Source: Chloranthus sessilifolius (Eukaryota > Streptophyta > Magnoliopsida > Chloranthales > Chloranthaceae). Taken from it: a stretch of 64,000 nucleotides of DNA. Within the stretch, counting starts at the first letter, position 1. Each line of letters starts with the position of its first letter. A program made the translations under genes and the position numbers. The stretch is taken from contig CM037587.1 in assembly GCA_021018995.1 (NCBI GenBank), positions 90,207,251 to 90,271,250 of the forward strand. The letters are read 5' to 3'. This document shows positions 20,344 through 32,063 of the stretch, piece by piece. Below the pieces are notes generated by a model. It saw nothing but the letters and a program-made list of their open reading frames with translations, had not been told where the DNA came from and ran no database searches.

Positions 20344-21654
20344 TCATTTAGCCAGAGCATTGGCTATTTGGCCAAGCTGCTCTTCTATTTTCTTAATGCT
20401 TTGACTGTGAGAAGTCACAGTCTGATTCAAGGGTCCAAGACTTTGCAATTGGGCCAAAACCTGGTCCTCGAAAGAAGCGCTTCGAGGCTGAGGTGGGGGG
20501 ACTACCAATTGATTTTGTTGTTAGGGTTGCTATTGCTGCTGGAAATTCGACCTTTGGGCATAACCCTGGTTAAACTGCTGCTATGGCCTTTGAGGTAAGG
20601 CCAACATCTGTTGTGGCTGAACATAATTGTCTTGCCTCCACCTCAAATTTGGGTGGTCTCTCCATTGGTAACCAGCATTTTGGTGCTTGTATCCATATGG
20701 TTGTTTATTGTAGCCACCAGATTGTTGTTGTCCAAAAGATTGGGCAACAGCAGCCTATTCCATTACATACTCAGGGTATTGTCCTACAGATGGGCACTCT
20801 TCCACTGTGTGCTGTGGAGATTGGCATATCAGACATGCCTCCATCACTTGTGCAGCCATTCTGGGTTGCACCACAGTCAAAAGTTTATCAAATATTTCAG
20901 TAAGATTGGCCATCTGCATTCTCAGGTCATCATTTCCTCTAACTTCATACATCTTTCCTTTAGAAGTTTTAGCCACCCCCAGCTTGGGAGGAGGCTCCTG
21001 AACTGTTCTAGATGAGGACGTCTTCTGGAAAGCATTTTCACTTATGACCTCGAACAAGTGCCATGCCTCATCAGCTATTTTATGCATGTACGTTCCACCA
21101 CAAGAGGCATCTACCATGTCTCTGCTCTTCTCATCAATCCCATTGTATAAGCTATGGACAAGCTGCCAGTCAGGGATCTTATGGTGGGGACATTGTTTGA
21201 GCATCTCTTTAAATCTATCCCAGCATTGGTTAAAATCTTCAGTTGGGGACTAGGCAAAAGAAAGTATGCCCTTCCTCAATTGGCTGGTCTTGGTCTCTGG
21301 GAAAAATTTAGACAGAAATCTTGTCTGGAGGTCTTTCCAAGAAGTGATGTTGTTGTTTGGGAGAGTGGATAACCAGGTCATGGCCCTATCTTTTAGGGAA
21401 AAAAGAAAGAGCCTTAACCTAGTGGCTTCTGGTCCCAAACCAGCAATGGAAAATATCGTGCACAAGGCCAAGAACTGGTCAACGTGCTTGTAAGGGTCTT
21501 CCTTGCTAAGCCCATGGAAATAGGGAAGCATTTGGATAATGGAAGTTTTGATTTCGTAGTTTCCTTGAACATCTAGGAATTGAATGCTAAAAGGAGAATT
21601 ATAATCATCTAGAGCATTCAATTCCTTCAATGTTCTAGGTTGTTCTTCACCCAT
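20344..21654 (-). pseudogene. gag: gag of inner Athila element
   Basis: ATG at 21654 (MGEEQPRTLKELNALDDY). The Retrotrans_gag domain spans roughly codons 30-170 (MLPYFHGLSKEDPYKHVDQF, LRLFLFSLKDRAMTWLSTLP, KDLQTRFLSKFFP). A CCHC-like knuckle CLICQSPQHTVEECP follows near 20830, then a Gln/Tyr/Asn-rich tail. Frame-internal stops at about 21250, 20752 and several in the Gln-rich tail. Upstream GRRSL...NPEIER homology to the outer element suggests the original start may lie further 5'. Gag forms the virus-like particle. Confidence 0.88.
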
Positions 21655-22062
21655 GACTGCTATCTCAATTTCAATAAGGGGCCAACTGTAATGAGTCTTC
21701 TACCCCTTTCAATCTCAGGGTTAGCAGGCTCTAACGTAGGACTGAGAGATCTCCTTCCTAACAAACACACACACCAACAGCAGGGAAAACTTTTCGCAAA
21801 CACATTGCACTAACAAAAAAATTTCAACTATCCTAATCAACTACTTATGAAATCTTCAAAGGAGAAATAAACTGAGGTTTTGAAGGTTAGAGAAGTGCAA
21901 ACAGAGGTAGCTAGACTCTCAATGCAATTCCAGTCTCCTTCTCTGCTACGGTCCAAAGCTGCAAGAAAAATTCTAAATGTAAATCAGCAGTATCAATTAT
22001 TCACAAGTACAGCTACCAAAGAATAAAGAATCAAAAATCTAGAGTCTACTAAAAGATCAATA
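21655..22062 (-). other. Untranslated leader of inner element
   Basis: Between PBS and gag. It contains a decayed coding-like stretch (GRRSL and NPEIER homologues) just before the ATG. No other feature seen. Confidence 0.5.
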
Positions 22063-22080
22063 TCCCTGGAAACGGCGCCA
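22063..22080 (-). promoter_or_regulatory. Primer-binding site of inner element, tRNA-Asp type
   Basis: Minus strand TGGCGCCGTTTCCAGGGA, six bases inside the LTR edge. It matches the complement of the plant tRNA-Asp 3' end (TGGCGCCGTTGCCGGGGA) at 16 of 18 positions. Confidence 0.88.
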
Positions 22081-22086
22081 AAAACT

Positions 22087-24532
22087 TGTTGAGATATTTT
22101 AAGTGCTTGCTACTGACTTTATTGAAGACAGTGATAAGAATGGGATAAATGAAAAATGAGTGAAAGGTAGAGTGATGATTACGGAGCAGCAAGCCTAAAA
22201 TATGCACAGTCCTGCAAGATAAAGGGCCTGTTGTAGCAAGTTTTGATAAGTAAGAGTTTGTCCCACAGGGAAGTTGATCTAAAGCTCCAAGGGAGCTATC
22301 CTTAGTAGGCCCTCCAGATCTGACTACAGATCTGGCAATCCTAAATGGAAGGGGATTTAGGGTCACTATAATCTAAATTCTAAGGTATCTTAATGTCTAG
22401 ATTATATAAAGGGTTAAGAAGGATAGTGGAGTGAGAAAATAAATATAAAAGGGTGAGAAGTATGTTATTAGGTATAAATCTGATGGGTCTTGTAACTCAG
22501 ACTCAGATCGGTTGCTATAGACATCATGTCCAATGGCTACATTATCACCAAAGAGGATAAAGAATCCAACTCACCCCTGTGCCATGGTCCAATTCCTTAT
22601 GGATATAACCTGTCCACTTAAATGGTCACAAACTATCCAATAGGGGAATCACAATCCAGAGATGGGTCAGAACAAGCTTACCATTGTAGGCACTACTTCA
22701 TCCGGGCTACAAGCTCAGGAATCCATAGGAACCTCAACCTCTAAAGTTCTGTGTGTGGGGCTAGGCCTACAAAGTGCACAAGCCTGGACATACAGGACCA
22801 GCAAGAGTTTGAGTACTAGCTTTTAAGCATGACTGTTCACTACTTTAGAAAGACTGCAGTGATCCAGTCACAAGCCTACAATCTCTACGGCCAAGTCAGA
22901 TCTGCAATCTGATGGTAGATCTATTCACTATAGGGGAGTCTGCCACTGCACAATCTCTCACAAGGCTACAAGCACAAGTGCAGAGAAGAAGAATCTGTTT
23001 TAGTTCCATGACTTGGCCTCACCCTAGGGCTATAATTTGTCCACTTGAATAGTCACAGACTATCCACAGAGGTTATCCTCCTCACAAATGGCTAAGACAG
23101 AATAAGAACATTGCTGCCGCCACCATATTCCCAAGGCTACAAGCACAAGTTCCCATGGGGATTCAGATTTAGTGGGTCCTGTGGTGGGGGAAGGCCTGCA
23201 AAGTGCCTAACCTGGACACACAGATCACTTAGATCTAAATAGTACTTTAGAAGCAATCCTCCATTGCTTACAAAATAACTTAGCAATAGAGGATCTCAAG
23301 GCAGCAGCCTTGTACAGAACAACTCACAACAAAAACAACATCCCATACATGCAACAGATCCTATTACAAAAAACTCCATTAAAATCTATACCAGATAATC
23401 ATACAAAAGGCATAGCCAGCAAGTGTTGGACTATGGAGAGAGAGAAAAAGGAAAAATAAGAAAACTCCTAAACCCTAACCTTAACCTACTGTAATTCTAC
23501 AATTGGTTTTTGGAGAAGAAGCACAGAAGTTAAGTCCCAAAGAGGGTCGATCCTCAAACCTAAGCTAGGCTTAGGCTTATATAGCAGTCGGCTTCCCCTC
23601 CAATTAGGGTTAGGAAAATCCTAATTTCTCAATGTAATTGCGGCCCATTCTTATCCCTTGGATGCCTCGGGGCGTGTGTACGGAGATTGAAGCATTGGAG
23701 TGTGTGCCCTAATTGCTGGAGATTCCCAGATTTCCCTTACAGAAGTGGGGAGAAGTTTAGAATTCGATCCTCGCTTGGTAGAAATGATTTCAGATCTTTC
23801 CGCGTAGTAGAATTGGCATCGCGGGGTTGAATTGACTTGAAATTCATGCAGTCGCAGGATTGGCATTTTAGTCATCGCAGAATACAAATGGCTATCGCGA
23901 GATTGCTCTTTCAGCTTTGAATGGCGCGGGGATTGCTCGCACGGTTCATCCCTTGGTGAATCTCACGACAAATCTTCATGAAGAAGCAGTGTTCTAGAGT
24001 TTCTGGGTCGCGCCAGATTCACTGAAGGTCTGTATCTCGCGGCCACTGCGCGCAGGAATACCTGAAGCTTTCTCTTATGAGTGAGTCCCGCGAAGCTTCA
24101 CGGTTCTTCTTTTCTTCTTTGAGTCAAGCCTCACGAGGACCTCATGATACTGCTTTTCAATTCTCTCGGCACCAAACCATGCGAGCAGTAGCATGGCTGC
24201 GCACTTGTGTGCTTCCTCCAGAGGCTCGCGACAACTGTGCGAAGGCATTATCCCTAGTTCAATTGAACCCAGTGACATTTGCGTGAAACATTCTTCTTGG
24301 TTTATTTCTACTTGGATGTGCCTATGCTTCAGCCAACTCTCTGTCTGGGTTCATCCTTCGTTCTGCTGAGGTAGTTCTGGGGCAACTGTGAGCTTCTTGG
24401 CATGGTTAGGGGTTTATTGGCAGCTACTGCTTATTTCCTACAGAACATGCTTAAAATACTTTTATTAAATGATTAAGGGTCTAACAGAGATTAAGTTAAG
24501 GGGTGGAAAGTGGTACTTTTTAGGTCTTAACA
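22087..24532 (-). repeat. 5' LTR of inner Athila element
   Basis: 2446 bases, same layout as the left copy: LTR start at 24532, U3 CGCG cluster 24290-23810, TATA box at 23585-23575, hairpin A copies near 23040-23065 and 22609-22645, end at 22087. Confidence 0.92.
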
Positions 24533-24537
24533 CCCCC

Positions 24538-25914
24538 TCTTACATTCAGCTCCCTAATGTTGTGGGCAGTTACGAGATTAAAGCCTCAACCATCCAAATG
24601 CTACTAAGTTTTCATGGGCTGAGCAAGGAAGATCCTCACCAGCACATAGACTGATATTTGTCGTTATGCACCACTTTTAATATTGTTGGGTTGGGAGAGG
24701 AAGCCACCAAGCTTAGGCTTTTTCCCTTTTCCCTAAAGGATAAAGCCCAAACATGGCTCTCCTTACTCCCACCAAATAGCATATAGTCGTGGAATGATCT
24801 TCAATGCCAATTTCTGGCCAAATTTTTCTCAATCAAAAAAATGAGCCAGTTGAGGAAGAGCATCATCTCTTTTGCTCAATCTCCAACTGAGAAAATGTAT
24901 GAGGAATGGGATAGATTTAGAGAGTTGGTGAGGCAGTGCCCGCACCACCAGATCCCTATGTGTCAGCTTTTATAAAGCTTCTACCAAGGTCTTGATGTCA
25001 GGAGTAGATCAATGATTGATGCATCGAGTGGTGGCACATACCTTACCAAAACTACTGAGAAAGCATGAGATTTATTTGAGCTGATTAGTGAAAATTCTCT
25101 CCGGCAAGAGGCTTTGCCCAGTTATGGCATTGAGCCAACTGCTAGAGGAGCAAGAGAACCCACGTCTTCCGGAAAGTTGTATAAAGTTAATGTTTATAGT
25201 GGCCTGGAAAGGAAAGTGGACTCATTGTCCAAAAAGTTCGATAAAGTTTTGAGTGTGTTGCAGCCCCACATGGCTGCACAGTTTAGAGAGGTGTGCACCA
25301 TATGCCACTCACTTTCACACTCCCATTTGCAATGTCCCTATGTTGGTCTGTCCCCTGAATTTTTTAATGAGTAAGCCAATGCGGGCCAGTCATATGGACA
25401 GCAGCCTACTGGGTACACTTGGAGGAACCACCCAAATCTGAGGTGGAAACAAGTTGATTCACCTTATACCCAGCAGAAGCAGGCATTGCCGTACAATACT
25501 GACCAGCACTCTTACCAAGGTCATGCACAAGGACAACAATTTTCTCATCAGCCCTCCCAGCCAGGACAGTTAGTTATAGCACCCTAGTACCCTAAAGCCC
25601 CCTCCTTTGAGGAGCAGGTTTTGTCTTCTTTGTAAAACCTGGGCTCCGTTGCACAAATTGTGAATTCCCACACGCAGAGCATCAAAAGAATTGAGGATCA
25701 GCTTGGTCATATTTCAAATGCTCTAACATAGCGGGAAGAGGGTTGGCTCCAAAGCCAAACAGTGAACAACCCACGAGGAGTACATTTGATTGATAGAGCT
25801 TCTTCAAGTCATGAAGAAACTAGATCAATCAATGCCTCGAGGAATGGAAAGGAGGTGGCTACCCAAGACTGTGGTGATGCTAATCGAGTGTGCATAAGGA
25901 AAGAAGCTGAATAA
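24538..25914 (+). pseudogene. gag: gag, main part, outer Athila-type element
   Basis: Resumes in frame after the nested element: SYIQLPNVVGSYEIKAS, then FHGLSKEDPHQHID, LRLFPFSLKDKAQTWLSLLP, FLAKFFSIKKMSQLRKSI, RQCPHHQIPMCQLL and a knuckle CTICHSLSHSHLQCP near 25300 (CX2CX4HX4C). The Gln/Tyr-rich tail and IKRIEDQLGHISNAL coiled region match the inner gag end. About eight in-frame stops (first at 24652). TAA at 25912 ends the region and no pol follows. Clearly related to, but not the same family as, the inner gag. Confidence 0.85.
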
Positions 25915-26839
25915 AATGGGGTTGTCGAGCCCCAACTAAAAAAAAATATGAAAAAATATAAAACTAAAAAAAAAAAATTAAAAATAAGAAAAAAATGAAA
26001 AAAAAAAAATTACCATGTTCAGTTGCTGTGTTGATGAGATGGTGAAAATTCCTCACCCAAATTGCCACACTTGGGGTAAGGAATTTGATGAATTTAATGA
26101 AGAATGAACTAAGGCCCCTATGCGCTGAAAATATGCCACCTTGGGCTGCTCAGAAGGGCTAGTGCACCAGTCCATGTGGACACCTGCCCTGCTGACCTCC
26201 CTCAGTCTGATTTTGACCATCCACCTGCTAGGAGCTGGAGCTGCTCCCTGCAACTCTCATGCAACTGAAAATTTGTGAGCGGGAAGAACTCAGGTTTGAT
26301 GCCTATGCAGCTGCAACGGTATGGTTTTTAACTCCTACTTTACATAGTTCTTTCCAATTCAGCTGAGTCCAGATGGGGAAATTAAAATTTATGTCATTCA
26401 TATACCCCCCATCCAGATTGTTTGTATATATTGTGTGGTCTGATCTGATTTTTTTTGTATGAATCTTGCTTTCCAATGTGTACTTTCAATGCTGAAAATT
26501 TTTGCCATCATTTTGATTCATACCTAGATCATGTTAGGTAGTTAGGTTTAGGATTTCTCTATTTTTAGGTGTTTAGTTAGTTTTTGTTTTGTCTATATCT
26601 GCTATTTTTAATTTCATTTATGCTATTTTTACTTTCTATTTTTAGTAATTTGTGTTGTAGTGTTGTTCTCGTAGTGTCACACGTGTATATACCATCTGTT
26701 TTTCTCTTTCTAGTTTAATTTGCTGAATTTTTGTTTAGCTTTTTCTTAATTTTCTGCTGTAATTTAGGGTGTCCGTCTGTTGTTTACCCTGCTGCCCCTA
26801 TACACATGTTGCATGAAATAGTGAGGACACTATTTAACT
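25915..26839 (+). other. Non-coding region after gag
   Basis: A-rich at 25936-26015, then unique-looking sequence up to the internal polypurine tract. In an autonomous Athila, pol would occupy this place. No RT or integrase motif is visible in any frame. Confidence 0.6.
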
Positions 26840-26855
26840 TAGGTTTGGGGGTGTG
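26840..26855 (+). promoter_or_regulatory. Internal polypurine tract of outer element
   Basis: TAGGTTTGGGGGTGTG, exactly the same 16 bases as the 3' PPT plus the first two LTR bases at 28477-28492. The inner element has the equivalent tract at 10757-10743. Confidence 0.6.
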
Positions 26856-28476
26856 GCAAAGTAGACCTGTCAATGGAATAGTTAACTCTAGTGCAGCAGT
26901 GTGTGGTTTAATTGGAATGAATAAAGTCAATTCCCACCTAACTCGAAAATGAGGAAATTTGTGAAAATATAAAAATTTTGCAGACTTTTAAAACTGAAAA
27001 TCTTTGAAAATTTTAGCACCATCATGAAACTAATATCAGAAAAAAAAAAATTTAGTTAGCACTTAGTGAACTAGAGAGGAGAGAAAAAGGTAGAAATACA
27101 CCCCATGAGTTCATTTGAGGACCATACACAATGAGATTTGGGCCTATCCAATTCCTTTTGAAGAGTGTTTTGGCATTTTTTTTGCTCTAAGGACTGATTA
27201 ATTCAAATACTTCTCACTAGAAGTTAGGCACCTCCAAATCAAAACAGATTGACAGCATTCACGACACTAAGGAAATTACTTAAGGCCTTTAATTGGACAG
27301 TTTGAGCTTAAATTGACTACGCTTTCAAATTCTCCTTTGCGTACACTCTTTGAGCCTTTAAAATCCAATATTTCTTTGATAAACACCGGAGTACTCGCAC
27401 CTAAACCTCATAGACCTGTTTCAACCTTACCCTCACTCTGAGAATTCAAGAGGTAAAAGAGTAGAAGTTGAAGATAAGTAGGCTGGGTTCAACATTTGGT
27501 GGGGGGAGAAGAAAAAGTAACTAAAAAACAGCAGTGTAGCAGTGGTTATGTGTGGCAAAATCATCGAAATATAATATATATATATATATAAAAGAAAAAA
27601 AATATAGAAAAAAAGTCAAGAGAACTACTTCATCTAGAAATTGGAAGAAGGAGAAGGAGATGGCCACTTTGACTCTGGAAAATATTAAGGAAGATGGAGT
27701 TGTATTGAAATGAAGGTTATGAAGTCATGAATCACTCCTTACCTTATTGATTTCTCAATTTTGATCCATTCTACCCCCCTTCATTCTTTATAAATCTCAC
27801 CCATAAGTCACATTACAACCCATGAAAAAGACTTTGATGATCCTAAGTGAAATGAGCTGTCATGTAGAGATGAGGAGTTGTCTAATCTATGGTGAAAATA
27901 TTTGAGGAGGTTAGAACTTAGATGCAATGCCCATGCTCATGCTTGCAGTCCCATTTGAGGATTATGACTAATCTTGAGCTGTTGAGAATGTGAACACCCT
28001 TATGTTTCATTGTGAGAGATAGCCCCGGTAAGGATTGGGTCTGAATTTTAATGTCATTAGGGTTGTATACATACCTGATTTTTGAATTCACTAGTGAGCT
28101 TAGTGCTGATTTGGGCACATTGTATTTTTTATGTGAATTGAATGGTGGTGATGCATACACATGTTGATTTAAGTTTTAATTGGATGCATTCTTGCTATAA
28201 TTCTCTCTAATTTTAAAGAATGGGTGTGGAATGAAACTTTATTCATTGAATCATGTTTTGTCATTGCATGCACTACATTTAACTATGTTATTGGTGAAGT
28301 TTGTGGGTATCTTCACTGAAAACCCTCAGGAGACTTCACTCCTCCACTAAGGATCACCTAGGGGTTTAAAAGGTTTGGTACATATGCTAAATGTATCCGT
28401 GCTCCCTACGAAAGTGGCATTTTCTATTTTTAATAATTATTTTTAATTTTTGCTTTGCTCGAGGACTAGCAAATAT
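26856..28476 (+). other. Conserved non-coding 3' block of outer element
   Basis: No ORF. Aligns by eye along its length with the inner element's 9153-10742 (minus strand). Confidence 0.55.
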
Positions 28477-28490
28477 TAGGTTTGGGGGTG
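28477..28490 (+). promoter_or_regulatory. 3' polypurine tract of outer element
   Basis: TAGGTTTGGGGGTG immediately before the right LTR (TGTTAATGCT). Confidence 0.88.
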
Positions 28491-31400
28491 TGTTAATGCT
28501 TGAAAAGTACCACTTTTCACCCCTTAACCTAGCCTTTGATAGACCTCTGAGGTGATTAATAGTGTGTATTAATGATGTTTTGTAGATAACAGCAAAATAA
28601 GAGTCTAATGTTGCAATCCATCCTTTTAGAGCCAAGAAGTAGGAATTTTGTGGAGCTGATAGGTTCACTTTGAATGTGCTATAATGGTGTACACCATTGA
28701 GGGCAATTTAGCTTATTGTGGTACCTTTGGAGGCTTGCTGAGAGAGAGAAATGTGAAAGGTGAAAGTCAATGGAGGGTTGCTGCAATGGGCTGAACTGAA
28801 CAGCAGAGGAGAAAACTTCACCTCATACATTCAAGACCTTGAGCAGTTTTTATGAGAAGCAGCCCATACCTATTGGAGTACAACAGCAGGGTGGACAAGG
28901 CAGATGTGAAGCATCATCCTAGTTGTTGTTGCTGCTGCAAAATAGAGCCCCTTGAGTGTAGCTACTGTAATTAAGTGCTTCAAGCCATCATGCTTTGCTG
29001 CCACAGAGAGCTCAGGCAATTCACACTTCAAAGCAACTTTTAAGAGTTGCTGCTGGGTTCCACCAACCTGCCACGCAGCTTCACAACCAAGCAAGCAGCT
29101 ATTGCACCATGTGTTCAAGGTGAACTTTTATAGCTTCCACTCCATCAATTGAGTTGCACTCCCTTGCCGAAGCAGTTATCATAGCAGCACATCTGATATA
29201 TGCGAAGCATTCGAGTTGATGATGGAAGCTCAATATCAGTGCACAACTGCACTTGATGAAGAATGAAGCCATTCGAGAAGCTATAAACCAGCTTCTAGTA
29301 TACACACCTCGGGCAGTTCCTTAAATGTGAGACAACGGCTGCAAACAGTAAACTTGTCAAGCACTTTAGTGTGCAGCTTTGTGATTGTCGAATGGATGGA
29401 GAGGAGCTGCACAATGGAGCCCATCGAGTAGCAGAGGTGTTGTGTTATGGATGTCTTGCGAAGCTCATAGCTGCTACACACTGAGAACCACACGAGTTAA
29501 AGTTGTTGCTAATGAGCAAGGAGCTGAACCTAGAGAGATCCTCGCATGAAGGAAGACCTGAAGCTCCATATATCATTTAGCCTCACAAGCATGGAGTTGC
29601 TAAAGAGATCCTCGCGAGTAGCCTACAAGTTGCTATATTCTTCTAACCCCGCGAACAGTAAAAGCTCCATTTAATTCTTCCAGCCTTGCGAGCAGCAATA
29701 GCTGCTGCATTTTATGCCAGCCTCGCTAGATGTTGATCCTGAACCTCCATGTAGGATGATCCTCACGAGCTGGGTCCCCATGTATATTTATCCTCACGAG
29801 CTGAGGGGTTGTGCAATGTGGATCTTCGCGAGCTAAGCTTATGAGGCACTCATCTACGCGAACCTCGGGTTCCAGCAGCAACACTTCAAATCTTAGGGTC
29901 TGTTTGGGGTTTTCACACATCTCTAGGGCACACTTACCAATGCTCATACAGCCTGAGGCATCCAAGGGTCACGGATTGGCCCGAAATCAACTCCACACAT
30001 CCTCACCCTTCCTTCTAGGGCACACAAAAGCAATGGATTGTATAAATAGAACTATTTTCCTATTTTATAATTTTAGCCAGGAATATCCTGAGCTCAGTTA
30101 GGGTTGGAGCCAGGAATAGCTTCGCTCACTTAGGGTTTTAAAGCCAAAATAGCTGGCTCAAATTAAGGTTTTCTTTTAGAATTTCTTTTAGGGTTTTAGC
30201 TTTCTTTTCTCTTCCCCCTTTCTTCTTGCCTTAGCACAACAGCAATGTTGGGCTAGATTCTTTGTAACAGTTTAAGTTTAATTTTATGTAATGTAATGGG
30301 TTTTATTTTAAATAGAAGATTTGTTTTGGAGTTTACACAGGCCGCTGCCTTGAGGGCAAGCATTGTAAGTTTCTTTTTATTCAATGCTTTGTTGTTTTAA
30401 ATGCCCCATTAAATTTATGTTTTATCTGTGTTTTTCACATAGATTTTTATAGATTTGGTATTCCCATGGTTGCCTGAGCTTGTAACCTTGCAATCATGGT
30501 GACAGCAGAAGTTTTACTGTTCTGTCTCATCATTTGTGTGGAAGGTACGTAGCCTCTAGGATAGTCTGTGACCATTTGAGTGGATAGACTATAGCCTTAA
30601 GGAAGGTCTTCCTCATAGGTCTAAGATGGATTCTTCTTCTCTGCACATGAGCTTGCAGCCCTGTGAGAGATTGTGCAGAGTCAAACTCTCCTCTGTTTTG
30701 CATTAGCATTATCAAAGGTTAGATCTAAGTTTTGTAGTGATTGTAGACTTGTGAGTTGGGTCATTGCAGACCTTTTGTAGCAATGACCTGCTGAGCTTAA
30801 GTCCTCATTCAGCCTGGGATTCCTTATGATTTCCACCTGATTTCCTAGATCTGTTTGCTTCTATGAATGCATGAGCTTGTAGCCTTGCAAACATAGTGTC
30901 TGCAATTATTTTCATGTGTTGACTTAATTCATTGAATGGAGGAAATCTATTGGATAGTCTGTGGCCATTCATGTTGACCGATTATAGCTTTAAGATCAAT
31001 CCATTCTCTTGGATTATGTCAGATTTTTGAGTTAATCAATGGGATTTGACCATCTCTATTGGATAGTCTATGACCATTTAAGTGGATAGATTATAGCCTT
31101 AAGAGCAGTTTAAATGGCATGAGTTGATTTGGATTCTTATATGTTGCACTTGTGCTTGTAGCCAAGTGAAGGACTGTTGCACTTCAATTTTTAAATCTGA
31201 GTTGCATAACTGGTTTAACCTTAGCTGTCTACTTCTTTATCATTTTATGTTATTTTCTCACACTACATCCATCTTCTGTTTTCCCCCTTTTCTTTTAGCT
31301 GTAGTTTACTTCTACCCTTAGTTTTAAGATAGCTTTTGTGACACCTAAACTTCCTCTCTTTACCTTTAGGTTTAGAGTTGTCAGATTTGTAGCTAGATCT

Positions 31401-31629
31401 GGAGTTACTATACGACTCTTGTGGTTTCGGATCAATACTTTCTGTGGGACAAACTCTTACTTCATCAAACTTGCTACAACAAACTCTGTATCTTGCAAGT
31501 CAATGGGTTTTAGTTTTGTGCTTTTGAGTCTTCCATCTTTGATTTTGTTTTGTTTTATTTTATATTGGATTCTTTTTCCCCATCTGTTTTCAAACAAAAA
31601 AAGAAAGCACAATCAAATTTTTACCAACA
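28491..31629 (+). repeat. 3' LTR of outer Athila-type element
   Basis: 3139 bases. It keeps an intact TATA box (GTATAAATAGA near 30040), the CGCG U3 array (about 29580-29870), hairpin A copies at 30561-30592 (arms pair with one wobble) and about 31060-31095, and an extra hairpin at 30464-30499 with arms CCATGGTTGC and GCAATCATGG around CTGAGCTTGTAACCTT. Confidence 0.9.
30039..30049 (+). promoter_or_regulatory. TATA box of outer LTR (right copy)
   Basis: TGTATAAATAG, about 170 bases downstream of the CGCG array. The left LTR has TATGAATA here. Confidence 0.6.
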
Positions 31630-31634
31630 AGCCT

Positions 31635-31856
31635 TGCAGCCATCACTTGACCAACCACACGGCCACCGCAGGGTTACCAACGTTGTCCCGTGTACATCTT
31701 ATCCGACTCCTCTTCCTCCGACTCTAGTGACTCAGAGTACGTTTATCAGCTTCCTACTCATCATCGAGATATATTTTACAGCTTGGATGTGACGTACTAT
31801 TACATCATCCTACTCTTCAGAGGAGGACGACGATGATGATGATGCTACCAATTACT
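31635..31856 (+). pseudogene. Continuation of the split proline-rich/acidic exon fragment
   Basis: Joins 2870 across the outer retrotransposon. Frames include a Ser/Asp-rich run (SDSSSSDSSDSE) and, in another frame, EEDDDDDDATNY ending at TGA near 31856. Mixed frames mean the gene was already decaying or has length errors. The acidic C-terminus is low-complexity and gives no function. Confidence 0.3.
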
Positions 31857-32003
31857 GATTGGTAGAGGTGTCTTTGAATTAAGCCAATTTTATTTTTCAG
31901 AGCCTAATCGATATATATATGTTTATGTTTTCTTTAGTTTGTGGTTTTTTAAATTAAGTCAGTTTTATCTGACTGGCTTAATCGAAATATATTTTATATA
32001 TTT

Positions 32004-32063
<60 letters not shown>

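Larger units (their letters stand above)
6673..24532 (-). mobile_element. Inner nested Athila-type LTR retrotransposon (gag-pol + third ORF)
   Basis: LTRs at 6673-9138 and 22087-24532 read, in plus orientation, TGTTGAGAT...CTTAACA. Flanks 6668-6672 and 24533-24537 are both CCCCC, a perfect 5-base TSD. Minus-strand order: PBS, gag, protease, RT, RNase H, integrase, third ORF, small ORF, PPT. The Athila assignment rests on the tRNA-Asp PBS, the FMDDF RT box and the downstream third ORF. gag, protease and RT share one frame with several stops; RNase H and integrase are shifted. LTRs differ by about 5-7% by eye, similar to the outer element, so the nesting followed soon after the outer insertion. 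Confidence 0.92.
2871..31629 (+). mobile_element. Outer Athila-type LTR retrotransposon, gag only (non-autonomous)
   Basis: LTRs at 2871-5918 and 28491-31629 both begin TGTTAATGC and end ACCAACA. The flanks GGCCT (2866-2870) and AGCCT (31630-31634) are a 5-base TSD with one mismatch. A tRNA-Asp-type PBS follows the left LTR and a PPT precedes the right LTR. Without the nested element, the internal region is about 4.7 kb and encodes only a gag. No protease, RT or integrase is seen. It therefore depends on a helper, and the element nested in it is a close relative with pol. LTRs differ by roughly 4-8% in the stretches I compared by eye. Confidence 0.9.

Noticed and set aside
6673-31629. Apparent age paradox (inner element older than outer)
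   Set aside because: Initial short comparisons gave about 5% inner and 4% outer, but longer stretches gave 6-8% for both; no paradox supportable by eye.
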